Shown here one piece after another: positions 47,918 to 57,764 of a stretch of 64,000 nucleotides of DNA. Every line of letters begins with the position of its first letter. The stretch's first letter is position 1. The DNA comes from a gamma proteobacterium symbiont of Ctena orbiculata. Lineage in GTDB: Bacteria; Pseudomonadota; Gammaproteobacteria; Chromatiales; Chromatiaceae. The stretch is from positions 1-64,000 of the forward strand of contig QBVD01000031.1 of assembly GCA_003058525.1 (NCBI GenBank). The letters are read 5' to 3'. Both the position numbers and the translations under genes were made by a program. The notes under the pieces were generated by a model. The model worked only from the letters and a program-made list of their open reading frames with translations, had not been told where the DNA came from and made no database searches.

Positions 47918-48132
47918 GGGCTTATTCCAACAATCAGTGACGACTGGTTTGCAATTCAACAGCAAAGCTATTCGAACAGACAACAAATAGAGTAATATCT
48001 GCTCCCGGCAGCCTAAGCTGCCTCAAAACTCTGGTTCCGAAATTGTTTGCGCTGTTGGCTGGCATGGGACATGAAGTCACGCCATTGCAATTGATGAAAC
48101 CGGATAAGCGCAGTAAATAATGAGGTAACAAG

Positions 48133-48441
48133 ATGAAGAAAACGACCTGTCTTACAGGCATATGCCTGGCTGGATCCCTTCTCACCGGCTGTAGTGACAA
48201 TAACGATTTCAAACCTGTTGCAGATATGGACGGCATGGATATCTACACCAACGCCTGTACCAGTTGCCATGGCGAAAACGGCAGCGGAAAATTTGGCTTT
48301 TTGTTGAAACTGACCGGCACCGACAGCAACACGGAAGAGATCGTCGACAAGATCCGCAATGGCGGCCACATTATGCCGGCATTTCCGAATATCGATGCTC
48401 AGCATGCCGCGCTTATTGCCGCCTATATCAAGACGTTGTAG
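48133..48441 (+). CDS. Lipoprotein c-type cytochrome
   Basis: A short signal with lipobox LLTGC (Cys20), then one class I haem c domain: CTSCHG near residue 42 and axial methionine in HIMPAFP near residue 80. The chain is 102 residues. Likely attached to the periplasmic face of a membrane, carrying one electron between respiratory partners. No oxidase or reductase gene is adjacent. The stop overlaps the ubiX stop region by 14 bases (convergent). Own start with AGGT upstream. Confidence 0.9.
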   Translation: MKKTTCLTGICLAGSLLTGCSDNNDFKPVADMDGMDIYTNACTSCHGENGSGKFGFLLKLTGTDSNTEEIVDKIRNGGHIMPAFPNIDAQHAALIAAYIKTL

Positions 48442-49048
48442 CACCCCACCTGGGCATCAAACGATGGTCAATATCCAGTTGATCGAGAATCCGGCCGACC
48501 ATGAAGTCGATGATCTCCTGAAGTGATGCAGGGTTGTGATAGAAGCCGGGGTTGGCCGGCATAATCACGGCCCCCATGCGACTCAGCTTCAGCATGTTCT
48601 CCAGATGAATCTCTGAAAAAGGCGTCTCCCGCACGACCAGAATAAGCTTGCGGCGCTCCTTCAGCACTACATCAGCCGCACGTTCGATGAGATCGTTACT
48701 CGCACCACAGGCAATGGCCGACAAGGTACCGGTGGTACAGGGACAGACCACCATGGCGCCGGGCGGATTGGATCCGCTCGCCACGGGCGCCATCCATTGT
48801 TGTCTACCGAATACCCGCAATTGATCCGCTCTTGCATTAAATCTCTCTATCAACAGTTTTTCCATCTCTGCAGGCTGCCCGGGCAGTTCCAGATCGCTCT
48901 CCATTTTCAACACGATCTGACCGGCCTGGCTGATCATCAGATAGATGTCCCTGTCTGCCGCGATCAGCGATTCGAGAAGACGCAAAGCATAGGCGCTGCC
49001 GGATGCGCCGGTGATCGCCACAGCGATGGGGGCTTGGCTCTTTTCCAT
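48428..49048 (-). CDS. ubiX: Flavin prenyltransferase UbiX
   Basis: Makes prenylated FMN, the cofactor of UbiD decarboxylases in ubiquinone synthesis. FMN loop AITGASGSAYALRLLE near residue 8 and VVCPCTTGTLSAIACG (including the catalytic-region Ser/Cys) are intact; the C-terminal FMVGRILDQL is standard. ATG 49048 (MEKSQAP) gives 206 residues; a further ten codons upstream are open. Its end overlaps that of the cytochrome c gene by 14 bases. Confidence 0.94.
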   Translation of the reverse strand: MEKSQAPIAVAITGASGSAYALRLLESLIAADRDIYLMISQAGQIVLKMESDLELPGQPAEMEKLLIERFNARADQLRVFGRQQWMAPVASGSNPPGAMVVCPCTTGTLSAIACGASNDLIERAADVVLKERRKLILVVRETPFSEIHLENMLKLSRMGAVIMPANPGFYHNPASLQEIIDFMVGRILDQLDIDHRLMPRWGATTS

Positions 49049-49093
49049 ACGGTTATTCCCCTGATCAGTGGATAACAAGTTGCGAAAAGGTTA

Positions 49094-49132
49094 GCCGCAC
49101 ATGAACGCCAATCACCGCAAATAAACGCAAAT
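49094..49132 (-). repeat. CGCAAATGAACGCCAAT-type repeat, copy 1
   Basis: The minus strand reads ATTTGCGGTGATTGGCGTTC followed by ATGTGCGGC. Shares the core ATTTGCGG-ATTGGCGT-CAT-TGCGG with copies at 49243-49303 and 51348-51410. Outside the core this copy diverges. Confidence 0.7.
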
Positions 49133-49242
49133 ATTCTCTTTGAGGGTAGTGTCGGCTAGCGATTTGCAAACCGGGTACCGAACGATCTGAAACCCTACAT
49201 AGGCTATCTCCCTCTATGGCTGATTGGGTAATTGGTTGTCCG

Positions 49243-49303
49243 GCAGCTATGTACATTGTCATACCCTTTGTGAAAATTTGCGGGGATTGGCGTTCATTTG
49301 CGG
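49243..49303 (+). repeat. Same repeat, copy 2 (extended)
   Basis: Alignable with the reverse complement of 51348-51410 over about 60 bp with roughly 70 percent identity. In one frame it reads AAMYIVIPFVKICGDWRSFA. Confidence 0.7.
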
Positions 49304-49368
49304 TAAATAAATGGTCCTGTTTCGACAGGTTTTGTGTTGAGTCAATCAAGCTACTCGTGACGCAAGCG

Positions 49369-50742
49369 TTATTGTATGTAATGACTGGTTTTCAGGGCAT
49401 CCAGCAGACGCCGATGTATCGCCTCAAAGCCGCCGTTGCTCATCACCAGTATATGGTCTCCCGGTCGAGCCGTTTCCACAGCCAGGGAGACCATTGATGC
49501 GGTATCGCTAAAGAGTTCGGCCCTATCCCCCAGGGAAGCCAGTGCGGCAGCGGCATCCCACTGCAGATCGTCCGGCATGAACATCATCACCTGATCGGCG
49601 GCCCGCAGCGCATCTGCCAGGCGGTCGGCATGCACACCCCTCTTCATGGTATTTGATCTGGGTTCCAATAGGGCGATGATTCGTGCATCGCCAACCTGTT
49701 TGCGTAAACCATCGAGGGTGGTCCCTATGGCTGTTGGATGATGGGCGAAATCGTCATACACACGCACCCCGTTCACCTCTCCACGCAATTCCATGCGTCG
49801 TTTGACGTTCTTATAGCCGCTGAAGGCCTCGATGGCGGCCCCTGGCCGCACCCCGGCATGGCGGGCAGCGGCAAGCGCCGCCAGGGCGTTGGCGACATTG
49901 TGACTCCCAATCAGTTCCCAACTGACCCGTCCCTGCATCTCACCCTCGCAGACAACATCGAAACTGTGACCATCAGTGGTGGTATGTTCGGCATGCCATC
50001 CCGCTTCGTTCTCTGGATCGAAAAACTCCAGGGGCGTCCACACCCCCATATCCAATACGTCACTGATATTACCATCGTTCAACGGACTGATGATCAATCC
50101 TTCGGCGGGAACGGTCCTGACCAGATGGTGAAACTGGCGCTGTATCATCGCCAGATCATCGAATATATCGGCATGATCGAATTCAAGGTTATTCATGATC
50201 AATGTGCGTGGCCGATAGTGGACGAATTTGGACCGCTTGTCGAAAAAAGCGGTATCGTACTCGTCCGCCTCGACCACGAAGAACGGAGAGTCACCCAAGC
50301 GGGCGGATAGACCGAAGTTCTCCGGAACACCGCCGATCAGAAAACCCGGTTGCAGGCCAGCCTGCTCGAGGATCCAGGCAAGCAGACTGGCGGTACTGGT
50401 CTTGCCGTGGGTTCCCGCCACCGCCAACACCCAACGCCCCTGTAAAACATGTTCCGCCAGCCACTGGGGTCCGGAGGTATAGGGCAATCCCCGGTTCAGC
50501 ATCGCCTCCACGGCGGGATTGCCGCGGGACATGGCATTCCCCACCACGACCATGTCGGGCGCAGGTTGCAGGTGATCCGCCTCGAATCCCTCCATCAGAT
50601 CTATCCCCGCCCGTTCAAGCTGTGTACTCATGGGAGGATAGACATTGGCATCCGAACCGCTGACCCGATGACCCAGGGCTCGCGCCAGCAGTGCGATTCC
50701 ACCCATGAAAGTACCGCAGATTCCGAGGATATGTATATGCAT
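49369..50742 (-). CDS. mpl: UDP-N-acetylmuramate:L-Ala-gamma-D-Glu-meso-DAP ligase
   Basis: Murein-recycling ligase that rejoins released tripeptide to UDP-MurNAc. Mur-ligase signatures are GICGTFMGGIALLARALG at the N-terminus, ATP loop AGTHGKTSTASLL near 110 and the C-terminal VYDDFAHHPTAI. 457 residues, like E. coli Mpl; the GGIALLARALGH start distinguishes it from MurC. Overlaps the upstream membrane-protein gene (ATGA-type). Confidence 0.94.
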   Translation of the reverse strand: MHIHILGICGTFMGGIALLARALGHRVSGSDANVYPPMSTQLERAGIDLMEGFEADHLQPAPDMVVVGNAMSRGNPAVEAMLNRGLPYTSGPQWLAEHVLQGRWVLAVAGTHGKTSTASLLAWILEQAGLQPGFLIGGVPENFGLSARLGDSPFFVVEADEYDTAFFDKRSKFVHYRPRTLIMNNLEFDHADIFDDLAMIQRQFHHLVRTVPAEGLIISPLNDGNISDVLDMGVWTPLEFFDPENEAGWHAEHTTTDGHSFDVVCEGEMQGRVSWELIGSHNVANALAALAAARHAGVRPGAAIEAFSGYKNVKRRMELRGEVNGVRVYDDFAHHPTAIGTTLDGLRKQVGDARIIALLEPRSNTMKRGVHADRLADALRAADQVMMFMPDDLQWDAAAALASLGDRAELFSDTASMVSLAVETARPGDHILVMSNGGFEAIHRRLLDALKTSHYIQ

Positions 50743-51242
50743 CAGACAGCTACCGGAAACAGATGACTCATAATACTCCAGGCCATGAGGGTATAGAGCA
50801 GTGCAAAGCCAATACCCAGATTCAGGCTGATCTCGAATGCATGACGAAGAATGTGACCAAGTACCACGATGCTCCAGACGAACAGTACCAGCAACAAGAG
50901 TTCCGACTCGCTCGATTCACTGCGATGCCTCCATGCGACCAAGGGTAGCGCGAGAAGGCTCAACAGCAGACCGCTGAGCAACGTCGCGCTGGCTGTCTGA
51001 TTGAAACGCGGCAGCCGGCTTCTCATACTCAGGGCCGCGGTGAGTACACCCAGCATCAGCGCCAGACCGAACAGGTTCTCCAAAACGGCACGGAACAGTC
51101 CCAACCGCCCATCCAAAACCATCGCCGTACCGACCAGCAGGTTCAATAGTATCAATAACCAGAGTAGATGGATCGAGGCGGGTAAATCCTGGGGTGCACT
51201 GCGCAACAGGCAGAGATCGACCGCACTTTTCAACAGTGCCAT
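50742..51242 (-). CDS. Small multi-pass membrane protein, unknown
   Basis: Not recognised. About 166 residues, hydrophobic throughout, with about five membrane helices (near 25-42, 50-70, 85-102, 115-132 and 138-158). No catalytic motif. ATG 51242 is preferred over the TTG one codon earlier. The stop overlaps the mpl start by one base pair step (TGATG on the minus strand), so the two are translationally coupled and the protein may act in the same envelope context, for example peptide handling; inference only. Confidence 0.8.
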   Translation of the reverse strand: MALLKSAVDLCLLRSAPQDLPASIHLLWLLILLNLLVGTAMVLDGRLGLFRAVLENLFGLALMLGVLTAALSMRSRLPRFNQTASATLLSGLLLSLLALPLVAWRHRSESSESELLLLVLFVWSIVVLGHILRHAFEISLNLGIGFALLYTLMAWSIMSHLFPVAV

Positions 51243-51347
51243 CAAGCTTGCAACCTCGCTTCACTGATCAATTGGCGGTCAGACTCACCACTCTTTTTCT
51301 CGAGGCTCTCTCCCTCATCAAGGGGGTGACAACCTGACCAGGAACAG

Positions 51348-51410
51348 GCCGCAAATGGACGCCAATCGATGCAAACTATCGCGAATGGCATGACAATGAG
51401 CATGGCTACC
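51348..51410 (-). repeat. Same repeat, copy 3 (extended)
   Basis: The minus strand reads GGTAGCCATGCTCATTGTCA and ends TTTGCGGC. It lies in the 207-bp gap between the small membrane protein gene and the SDR gene. One frame gives VAMLIVMPFAIVCIDWRPFA, similar in spacing to copy 2. Confidence 0.7.
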
Positions 51411-51449
51411 ATCCTATTCCCATTGCGCACAGTTTGTGTGTTTTTATAT

Positions 51450-52223
51450 TCAAACCTCGTTACCGAGTGTGCGGTCGACCGCCAGCGGATTCCATGCCTG
51501 ACACACCGGCATCACCTCCAAGGCATTTACGTTCACGTGAGGCGGAAGCGAAGTCACCCAATAGACGATCTCGGCGATGTCCTCGGCACAAAGAGGATGG
51601 GTATCGGTATAGACATCCCCGGCCTTCTGCGCATCACCCTTCATACGCACCAGGGAGAATTCAGTTTCCGCCAAACCGGGTTCGATGTTGCTGACACGCA
51701 CGGGAGTACCCAGCAGATCGGCACGCAAACCCCGTGAGAACTGCTGAACGAAGGCCTTGCTGGCACCGTAGGCATTGCCGCCCGGATAGGGCCAGCTGCC
51801 CGCCACCGAACCGATATTCACAATATGACCACGTCTCCTCGCCACCATTCCCGGCAGAATCTGGCGGGTCATACCCATCAAGCCTTTGATATTGGTGTCG
51901 ACCATGGTCTCCCAATCATCGAGATTGGATTCATGGGCCGGTTCCAGACCCAGAGCGAGTCCGGCATTATTCACCAAAACATCGATTTCCCTGAAATCAT
52001 CCGGGAGTTGATCGACGAATGCCTCTAGGCCTTTTCGATCAGTCACATCCAACTGCTGTACATGGACACGACATGACGATGGGAGTGACGACACCAATGT
52101 CTCCAACCGCTGCAGGCGCCTGGCACACAACACCAGGTCACTGCCGGCGGCGGCGAATCGACGTGCACAAGCCTCACCAAAACCGGAGGAGGCGCCGGTT
52201 ATCAAGATACATTTCTTCATCAT
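51450..52223 (-). CDS. NADP-dependent short-chain dehydrogenase (YdfG-like)
   Basis: Classical SDR of 257 residues. Cofactor motif TGASSGFGEACARRF near residue 8, NNAGLALG, and the catalytic Ser-Tyr-Lys in NIGSVAG and YGASKAF. The TGASSGxGxA start plus R/RR after the second strand (CARRLQRL) predicts NADP preference. It resembles YdfG, which oxidises 3-hydroxy acids or serine; the substrate here is not proved. Divergent from the small lipoprotein gene. Confidence 0.9.
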   Translation of the reverse strand: MMKKCILITGASSGFGEACARRFAAAGSDLVLCARRLQRLETLVSSLPSSCRVHVQQLDVTDRKGLEAFVDQLPDDFREIDVLVNNAGLALGLEPAHESNLDDWETMVDTNIKGLMGMTRQILPGMVARRRGHIVNIGSVAGSWPYPGGNAYGASKAFVQQFSRGLRADLLGTPVRVSNIEPGLAETEFSLVRMKGDAQKAGDVYTDTHPLCAEDIAEIVYWVTSLPPHVNVNALEVMPVCQAWNPLAVDRTLGNEV

Positions 52224-52302
52224 ATTATTAATGTAAATTATCTGAAAAAACGGGCTGTGTCAGGGCCTATACTTAGTCCTGAAACCATCCTTAAACACAA
52301 CC

Positions 52303-52560
52303 ATGCGCATTCGAAACAACCTTCCAACGATAATCCACCATACTGTCGGAGTACATCTTATTCTACTGTTTTGCCTGATCGGCTGCGATACATCCACGTC
52401 GACACGTCCAGTAGCCTCTTCTGACTGGAGCAGGGAAGAGATGGTGATCCATCAACTGCATGAATTGATACGTTATGAGGAGCTGGAATATCAACAGCGG
52501 CTTGATGAGTTGGACGCGTTTTCACTCCCGAGACCTGCCGCAGCGATCCCCGAGTATTGA
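52303..52560 (+). CDS. Small putative lipoprotein
   Basis: An 85-residue frame with a hydrophobic N-terminus and a plausible lipobox (LFCLIGC, Cys28), followed by a polar region, Glu-rich helix (RYEELEYQQRLDELDAF) and a short Pro/Ala end. No family recognised. The last 39 bases overlap lnt on the opposite strand. The signal and acidic helix make it more than a chance frame, but it is short and unproven. Confidence 0.5.
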   Translation: MRIRNNLPTIIHHTVGVHLILLFCLIGCDTSTSTRPVASSDWSREEMVIHQLHELIRYEELEYQQRLDELDAFSLPRPAAAIPEY

Positions 52561-54057
52561 ATATCGGCAGGGAAATCCTGCGATAATCGTGAGCAGCATC
52601 AGAGCAAGTACGGAAAGATTACCGTATTTTGCAAAGGGTGTGACACCCTCCAGGGGCAGAATCTCCCCTTTTAAAACATCGACCTCCAACAGCGGTGACG
52701 CCGCCAGGATGTCACCGCCTGGTCCGATAATGGCTGAGATTCCTGTATTGGTGGAACGCAGCAGATAGCGTCCGGTCTCCAACGCCCGCATCCTCGCGAT
52801 CTGCAGATGCTGATAGGGCGCCAGCGACTTGCCGAACCAGGCATCATTGCTGGCATTGATCAGAAATGCCGCTTCCGGCAGGGCCTCGATCATCTCGCTG
52901 CCGAAGGCGTCTTCATAACAGATCGAAAGTCCCGCGAGATAATCACCGACCCGCATTATCGGCTTGGCTTCCTCCCTTGTGCTGAAATCCGACATCGGAA
53001 TGGTGAACAGATCGACCAGCGGCCAGAGTATACCCTTCAACGGCAGATACTCGGTGAAGGGCACCAGATGGCGTTTATAGTAGTGATCGCGCTCCTCATT
53101 ACCCAGGGCCACCATGGCATTGAAATAATGCTTCCGCTCCTGATCCATCTGCACGACTCCAAATACCAGGTGTGTCTGGTGTTTTTTAACCGTGTTTTCA
53201 AGGGGCCGGATAAAGGCGTCATCCACCTGGAACTGAAACGCCGAGACCGCCGTCTCGGGCCAGACGATAAGATCACGATCAAAGTTCTCCTTGGTCTTGT
53301 TGGCGTACAACACCAGGCTGGGCAGCAACTGTTCAGGCAGCCATTTTTCCGCTTGCGGTATATTCCCCTGAATCAGGGCAACCCTGATCGGCGCTCCTAT
53401 CGGCTGACTCCAGTCGATCCTTGCCCCCATCCAGCCCGCCACCCAGATCAACACCGCCGCGCTCAGATAACCGAGCCGATAGCGCGTGGGGGTTGTCAGG
53501 GAGAGCAACAGGCCCGTTGTAACAAGCACCATCCAGCTGATCCCCAACACACCCAGCAGCGGTCCATATCCCGCCAGCGGGGAATCGATTTGCGAATAGC
53601 CTATCTGCAACCAGGGAAAGCCGGTCAGAAACCAACCCCGCAGCCACTCCAGCAACACCCACAGAGCGGGATAGAGCAGTATCAGCGATTGACTCCGGGT
53701 AGTCCGGAAGCGCCCCGCCAGCCAACCCAGGCAGGCATAATAGAGCGCCATCAGGACAATGAATACAAGGGTCACAACAAGGGGGAAAAGCCAGCCGAGA
53801 TCCCCAAACTGGGCGATACTGACATGCAGCCATGATACACCACTGCCCATCAGACCCAGTCCATACACAAAGCCTGTCTTGACACAGAGATGAGGTCGCT
53901 CCAGCCACAATACGAAAAGCACGGCGGGCCCGGCCAGCGCCATAATCCAGACATTGAACGGCGCATATGCCAGCGTCGTGATGCCACCTGCCGCCAGGGC
54001 CAGAAGATTTGGATAACGCAGGAAAACCGGTAGGGTTTGCTTTAAGCTTATCGGCAA
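52522..54057 (-). CDS. lnt: Apolipoprotein N-acyltransferase
   Basis: Adds the third acyl chain to lipoproteins in the inner membrane. About six TM helices (residues 15-205) and a periplasmic nitrilase-like domain with catalytic Glu in VWPETAVSAF, a Lys in the KRHLVPFTEY block and the nucleophile Cys in SICYEDAFG. 511 residues. No ATG fits the family N-terminus: start TTG 54057 with a stop six codons upstream. It follows ybeY by 60 bp; the corC gene usually found between them is missing. Confidence 0.94.
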   Translation of the reverse strand: MPISLKQTLPVFLRYPNLLALAAGGITTLAYAPFNVWIMALAGPAVLFVLWLERPHLCVKTGFVYGLGLMGSGVSWLHVSIAQFGDLGWLFPLVVTLVFIVLMALYYACLGWLAGRFRTTRSQSLILLYPALWVLLEWLRGWFLTGFPWLQIGYSQIDSPLAGYGPLLGVLGISWMVLVTTGLLLSLTTPTRYRLGYLSAAVLIWVAGWMGARIDWSQPIGAPIRVALIQGNIPQAEKWLPEQLLPSLVLYANKTKENFDRDLIVWPETAVSAFQFQVDDAFIRPLENTVKKHQTHLVFGVVQMDQERKHYFNAMVALGNEERDHYYKRHLVPFTEYLPLKGILWPLVDLFTIPMSDFSTREEAKPIMRVGDYLAGLSICYEDAFGSEMIEALPEAAFLINASNDAWFGKSLAPYQHLQIARMRALETGRYLLRSTNTGISAIIGPGGDILAASPLLEVDVLKGEILPLEGVTPFAKYGNLSVLALMLLTIIAGFPCRYSILGDRCGRSRE

Positions 54058-54117
54058 GATCAGATCCGTATGTTATGCCGGTTTGGAAACAGGCGTGGCA
54101 AAGTCAAGATTCACGGT

Positions 54118-54585
54118 TTATCGCACCTCATCTTTGTAGGGATCAGTGAAGTGCAAGCTGTGCAGGATGTCACGCTCCAGTTGCTCCATCCGCTCAGCTT
54201 CAGCAGCGTTCTGGTGGTCATATCCCAGCAGATGCAGTACCCCGTGAACCACCATGTGGGCCCAGTGAGCGTGTGGATCCTTTCCCTGTTCAACCGCTTC
54301 CCGCGCCACGACCTGAACACAGATCACCAGATCCCCCAGCAGCGGCAGGGGTGCTTCAACGGGGGCCTGAAACGGAAAAGAGAGTACATTGGTGGATTTA
54401 TCCTGGCCCCTGAAATCACGGTTGAGTCGGCGGCTCTCCTCTTCATCAACCAGGCGAATCACCATTTCCATGGGATCGTGATCCTGTGGCAACGCCGCCT
54501 CCACCCACCGCCTGAACTCATCCTCCGTGGGCAGGTCACCGGATGCCACCGCGACCTGTTGTATCTCCACCATCAGCTTGTCCAT
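54118..54585 (-). CDS. ybeY: Endoribonuclease YbeY
   Basis: 16S rRNA 3'-end maturation and ribosome quality control. Zinc site VHGVLHLLGYDH (H-x3-H-x5-H) near residue 113, preceded by FRGQDKSTNVLSFPF. I take ATG 54585 with AAGGG 9 bases upstream (this overlaps the end of phoH) giving 155 residues. In the miaB-phoH-ybeY-lnt unit. Confidence 0.95.
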   Translation of the reverse strand: MDKLMVEIQQVAVASGDLPTEDEFRRWVEAALPQDHDPMEMVIRLVDEEESRRLNRDFRGQDKSTNVLSFPFQAPVEAPLPLLGDLVICVQVVAREAVEQGKDPHAHWAHMVVHGVLHLLGYDHQNAAEAERMEQLERDILHSLHFTDPYKDEVR

Positions 54586-54589
54586 CGGA

Positions 54590-55564
54590 TCAACCCTTGC
54601 GGTCAAACTCATCGTAAGCGCGTACAACCCGTTGAACCACCGGATGCCTCACAACGTCCCTGGCATTGAAGAAGGTAAAACTGATCCCCTCCACATGGGC
54701 CAGCACTTCCGTGACCTGGCGCAGCCCGGACTGTTGACCACGGGGCAGATCGATCTGCGTCACATCACCCGTGATCACCGCGGTTGAACCAAAACCGATA
54801 CGGGTAAGAAACATCTTCATCTGTTCCGGCGTGGTGTTCTGCGCCTCGTCCAGAATAACGAACGACTCATTCAAGGTACGGCCTCGCATATAGGCCAGGG
54901 GGGCGATCTCTATGACATTGCGTTCCACCAGCTTCGCCACTTTTTCGAAACCGAGCATCTCGTAGAGGGCGTCGTAGAGGGGTCTCAGATAGGGATCTAT
55001 CTTCTGCGCCAGATCACCGGGCAGGAAGCCGAGCCGCTCTCCCGCCTCCACGGCGGGCCTGACCAACAGGATGCGTCGAATCTGATCACGCTCCAGCGCG
55101 TCCACCGCACTGGCGACGGCGAGATAGGTCTTGCCGGTACCCGCCGGTCCGACGCCGAAATTGATATCATGGGTCAATACCTTGTGCAGGTACTCTTTCT
55201 GATTCGCCCCGCGCGGCCGAACCAATCCGCGCCTTGTCTTGATCACAGTCTCAGGCAGATCGTTCGTCGACTTCTGCTCCAACAGCTCATCCACACCCGC
55301 CTCCTGCAGATAGAGGTGGACCCGTTGCGAATCGAGTATTTCGCTCGTCGTGGCGCGGTAGAGATCCAATATCACCCGTTCGCCCGCCTGAATCGAAGGG
55401 CGCTCCCCAATCAGGCGGAAGCGATTTCCACGATTGTTGATCTCGATGCCAAGGCGGCCCTCTATATGGCGCAGATGCTCATCAAGCTGACCGCACAGAT
55501 TGGCCAGCCTTTCGTTGTCGGCGGGTTCGAGGAGCAGATCCAGGGATTCGGGATGTTCAGCCAA
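54590..55564 (-). CDS. ybeZ: PhoH-family protein (YbeZ)
   Basis: P-loop RNA-helicase-like ATPase acting with YbeY. GVGPAGTGKTYLAVA near residue 140, a Walker B FVILDEAQNTTPEQ and VITGDVTQIDL. The start is TTG 55564 with AGGA 8 bases upstream, 10 bp after the miaB stop; no in-frame ATG exists before the conserved region. 324 residues. Between miaB and ybeY as in E. coli. Confidence 0.95.
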   Translation of the reverse strand: MAEHPESLDLLLEPADNERLANLCGQLDEHLRHIEGRLGIEINNRGNRFRLIGERPSIQAGERVILDLYRATTSEILDSQRVHLYLQEAGVDELLEQKSTNDLPETVIKTRRGLVRPRGANQKEYLHKVLTHDINFGVGPAGTGKTYLAVASAVDALERDQIRRILLVRPAVEAGERLGFLPGDLAQKIDPYLRPLYDALYEMLGFEKVAKLVERNVIEIAPLAYMRGRTLNESFVILDEAQNTTPEQMKMFLTRIGFGSTAVITGDVTQIDLPRGQQSGLRQVTEVLAHVEGISFTFFNARDVVRHPVVQRVVRAYDEFDRKG

Positions 55565-55573
55565 GCGTCAGTC

Positions 55574-56926
55574 CTAGGCGTTTGCCGCTCTATCGTTCGC
55601 GGGCTGCAGCCACTCGCCCCTTAAGGAATTCGGTAGCGCTTCGGTAATCCGCACCTCGACAAATTGACCGATCAATTCAATGGGGCCATCGAAATTCACC
55701 ACCCGGTTGTTCTCGGTGCGTCCTGCCAGTTGAGCCGGGTTCTTCTTCGCCGGCCGTTCCACCAGTATGCGCTGTACAGTACCGACCATCCGGCGACTGA
55801 TACCTTGAGCCTGGCTATTGACCAACTGCTGCAAACGCTCCAGCCGCTGCTGTTTGACCGCCAACGGCACATCGTCCTGCAGGTCGGCTGCCGGGGTACC
55901 GGGGCGGCGACTGAAGATGAAGCTGTAGGAGTGGTCAAAGCCAACCTCTTCGATCAGTTGCAGGGTTGCCTCGAAGTCCTCCTCGGTCTCGCCGGGGAAG
56001 CCGACGATAAAATCGGATGAGATGGTGATATCGGGCCGAACCTCCCGCAAACGGCGTATCTTGGCCTTGTATTCAATGGCCATGTGGCCCCGTTTCATCA
56101 TTGCCAGCACACGATCGGAACCCGACTGCACCGGCAGGTGGAGAAAGCTGACCAGCTCCGGCACCTGGCCGTAGACTTCGATCAGCGAGTCCGAAAATTC
56201 CACCGGGTGAGAGGTGGTGAAGCGAATCCGTTGAATCCCTTTCACCGCCGCCACGTATTCAATCAACAAAGCCAGGTCGGCCTCCTCGCCATCCGTCATT
56301 TCGCCCCGGTAGGCATTGACGTTCTGCCCCAGCAGATTGATCTCGCGTACTCCCTGGGCCGCCAGTCCCGCCACCTCGGCGATGACGTCGTCGAAGGGTC
56401 GGCTGATCTCCTCGCCGCGGGTAAAGGGAACCACGCAATAGGTGCAATACTTCGAACATCCCTCCATCACCGACACATAGGCCGTAGGCCCATCGGCGCG
56501 TGGCTCGGGGAGCCGGTCGAATTTCTCAATCTCGGGAAAGGTGACATCCACCACCGCTGTGTGCTCACGCCTGGCATGTCGAATCATCTCGGGTAACCGG
56601 TGCAAGGTTTGAGGACCGAACACAATATCGACATAAGGCGCCCGCTGGCGTATCGCCTCACCCTCCTGGCTCGCTACACAACCACCGACGCCAATGATCA
56701 AGCCGGGATTCTTCTCCTTCAGGGGACGCCACCGCCCCAGCTGGGAGAATACCTTCTCCTGCGCCTTCTCGCGGATGGAGCAGGTGTTCAATAGCAATAC
56801 ATCGGCTGCTTGGGCATCCTCGGTCAATACCAGGCCCTCGCCCACGCGCAGGCCGTCCGCCATGCGTGACGAGTCATATTCGTTCATCTGACAACCGAAG
56901 GTTTTGATGTAGAGTTTACCGGCCAT
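55574..56926 (-). CDS. miaB: tRNA-2-methylthio-N6-dimethylallyladenosine synthase
   Basis: Radical-SAM methylthiotransferase modifying A37 of tRNAs reading UNN codons. N-terminal UPF0004 domain with cysteines in [21 protein letters not shown] and GVGGCVASQ; radical-SAM cluster [12 protein letters not shown]-terminal TRAM domain. 450 residues. First gene of miaB-ybeZ-ybeY-lnt. A 151-bp spacer separates it from the gmk stop. Confidence 0.96.
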   Translation of the reverse strand: MAGKLYIKTFGCQMNEYDSSRMADGLRVGEGLVLTEDAQAADVLLLNTCSIREKAQEKVFSQLGRWRPLKEKNPGLIIGVGGCVASQEGEAIRQRAPYVDIVFGPQTLHRLPEMIRHARREHTAVVDVTFPEIEKFDRLPEPRADGPTAYVSVMEGCSKYCTYCVVPFTRGEEISRPFDDVIAEVAGLAAQGVREINLLGQNVNAYRGEMTDGEEADLALLIEYVAAVKGIQRIRFTTSHPVEFSDSLIEVYGQVPELVSFLHLPVQSGSDRVLAMMKRGHMAIEYKAKIRRLREVRPDITISSDFIVGFPGETEEDFEATLQLIEEVGFDHSYSFIFSRRPGTPAADLQDDVPLAVKQQRLERLQQLVNSQAQGISRRMVGTVQRILVERPAKKNPAQLAGRTENNRVVNFDGPIELIGQFVEVRITEALPNSLRGEWLQPANDRAANA

Positions 56927-57077
56927 ATCGAATCCAGTGTCAATCGGGGTCGCTATAGTATAGCTTTAACGGGAATCTTTCATCCGGGTTAGCCTTCCGC
57001 GTCCAAACAGCGCCGGTGGTTATTATCAAAATGCCGGTTAATCATCACATTCGGAATAAACAGCGGGCAGGAGCACC

Positions 57078-57764
<687 letters not shown>

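Larger units (their letters stand above)
49049..49368. other. Gene-free interval carrying two repeat copies
   Basis: There are 320 bases between the ubiX start and the mpl stop. It contains the repeats at 49094-49132 and 49243-49303 and no gene I would call. An open frame across 49216-49497 runs into antisense mpl; its central peptide matches that of the 51-kb copy (see findings). Confidence 0.6.

Noticed and set aside
49065..49349. 94-residue frame between ubiX and mpl on the minus strand
   Set aside because: It reads through the repeat copies in a frame without the shared peptide core and has no start signal.
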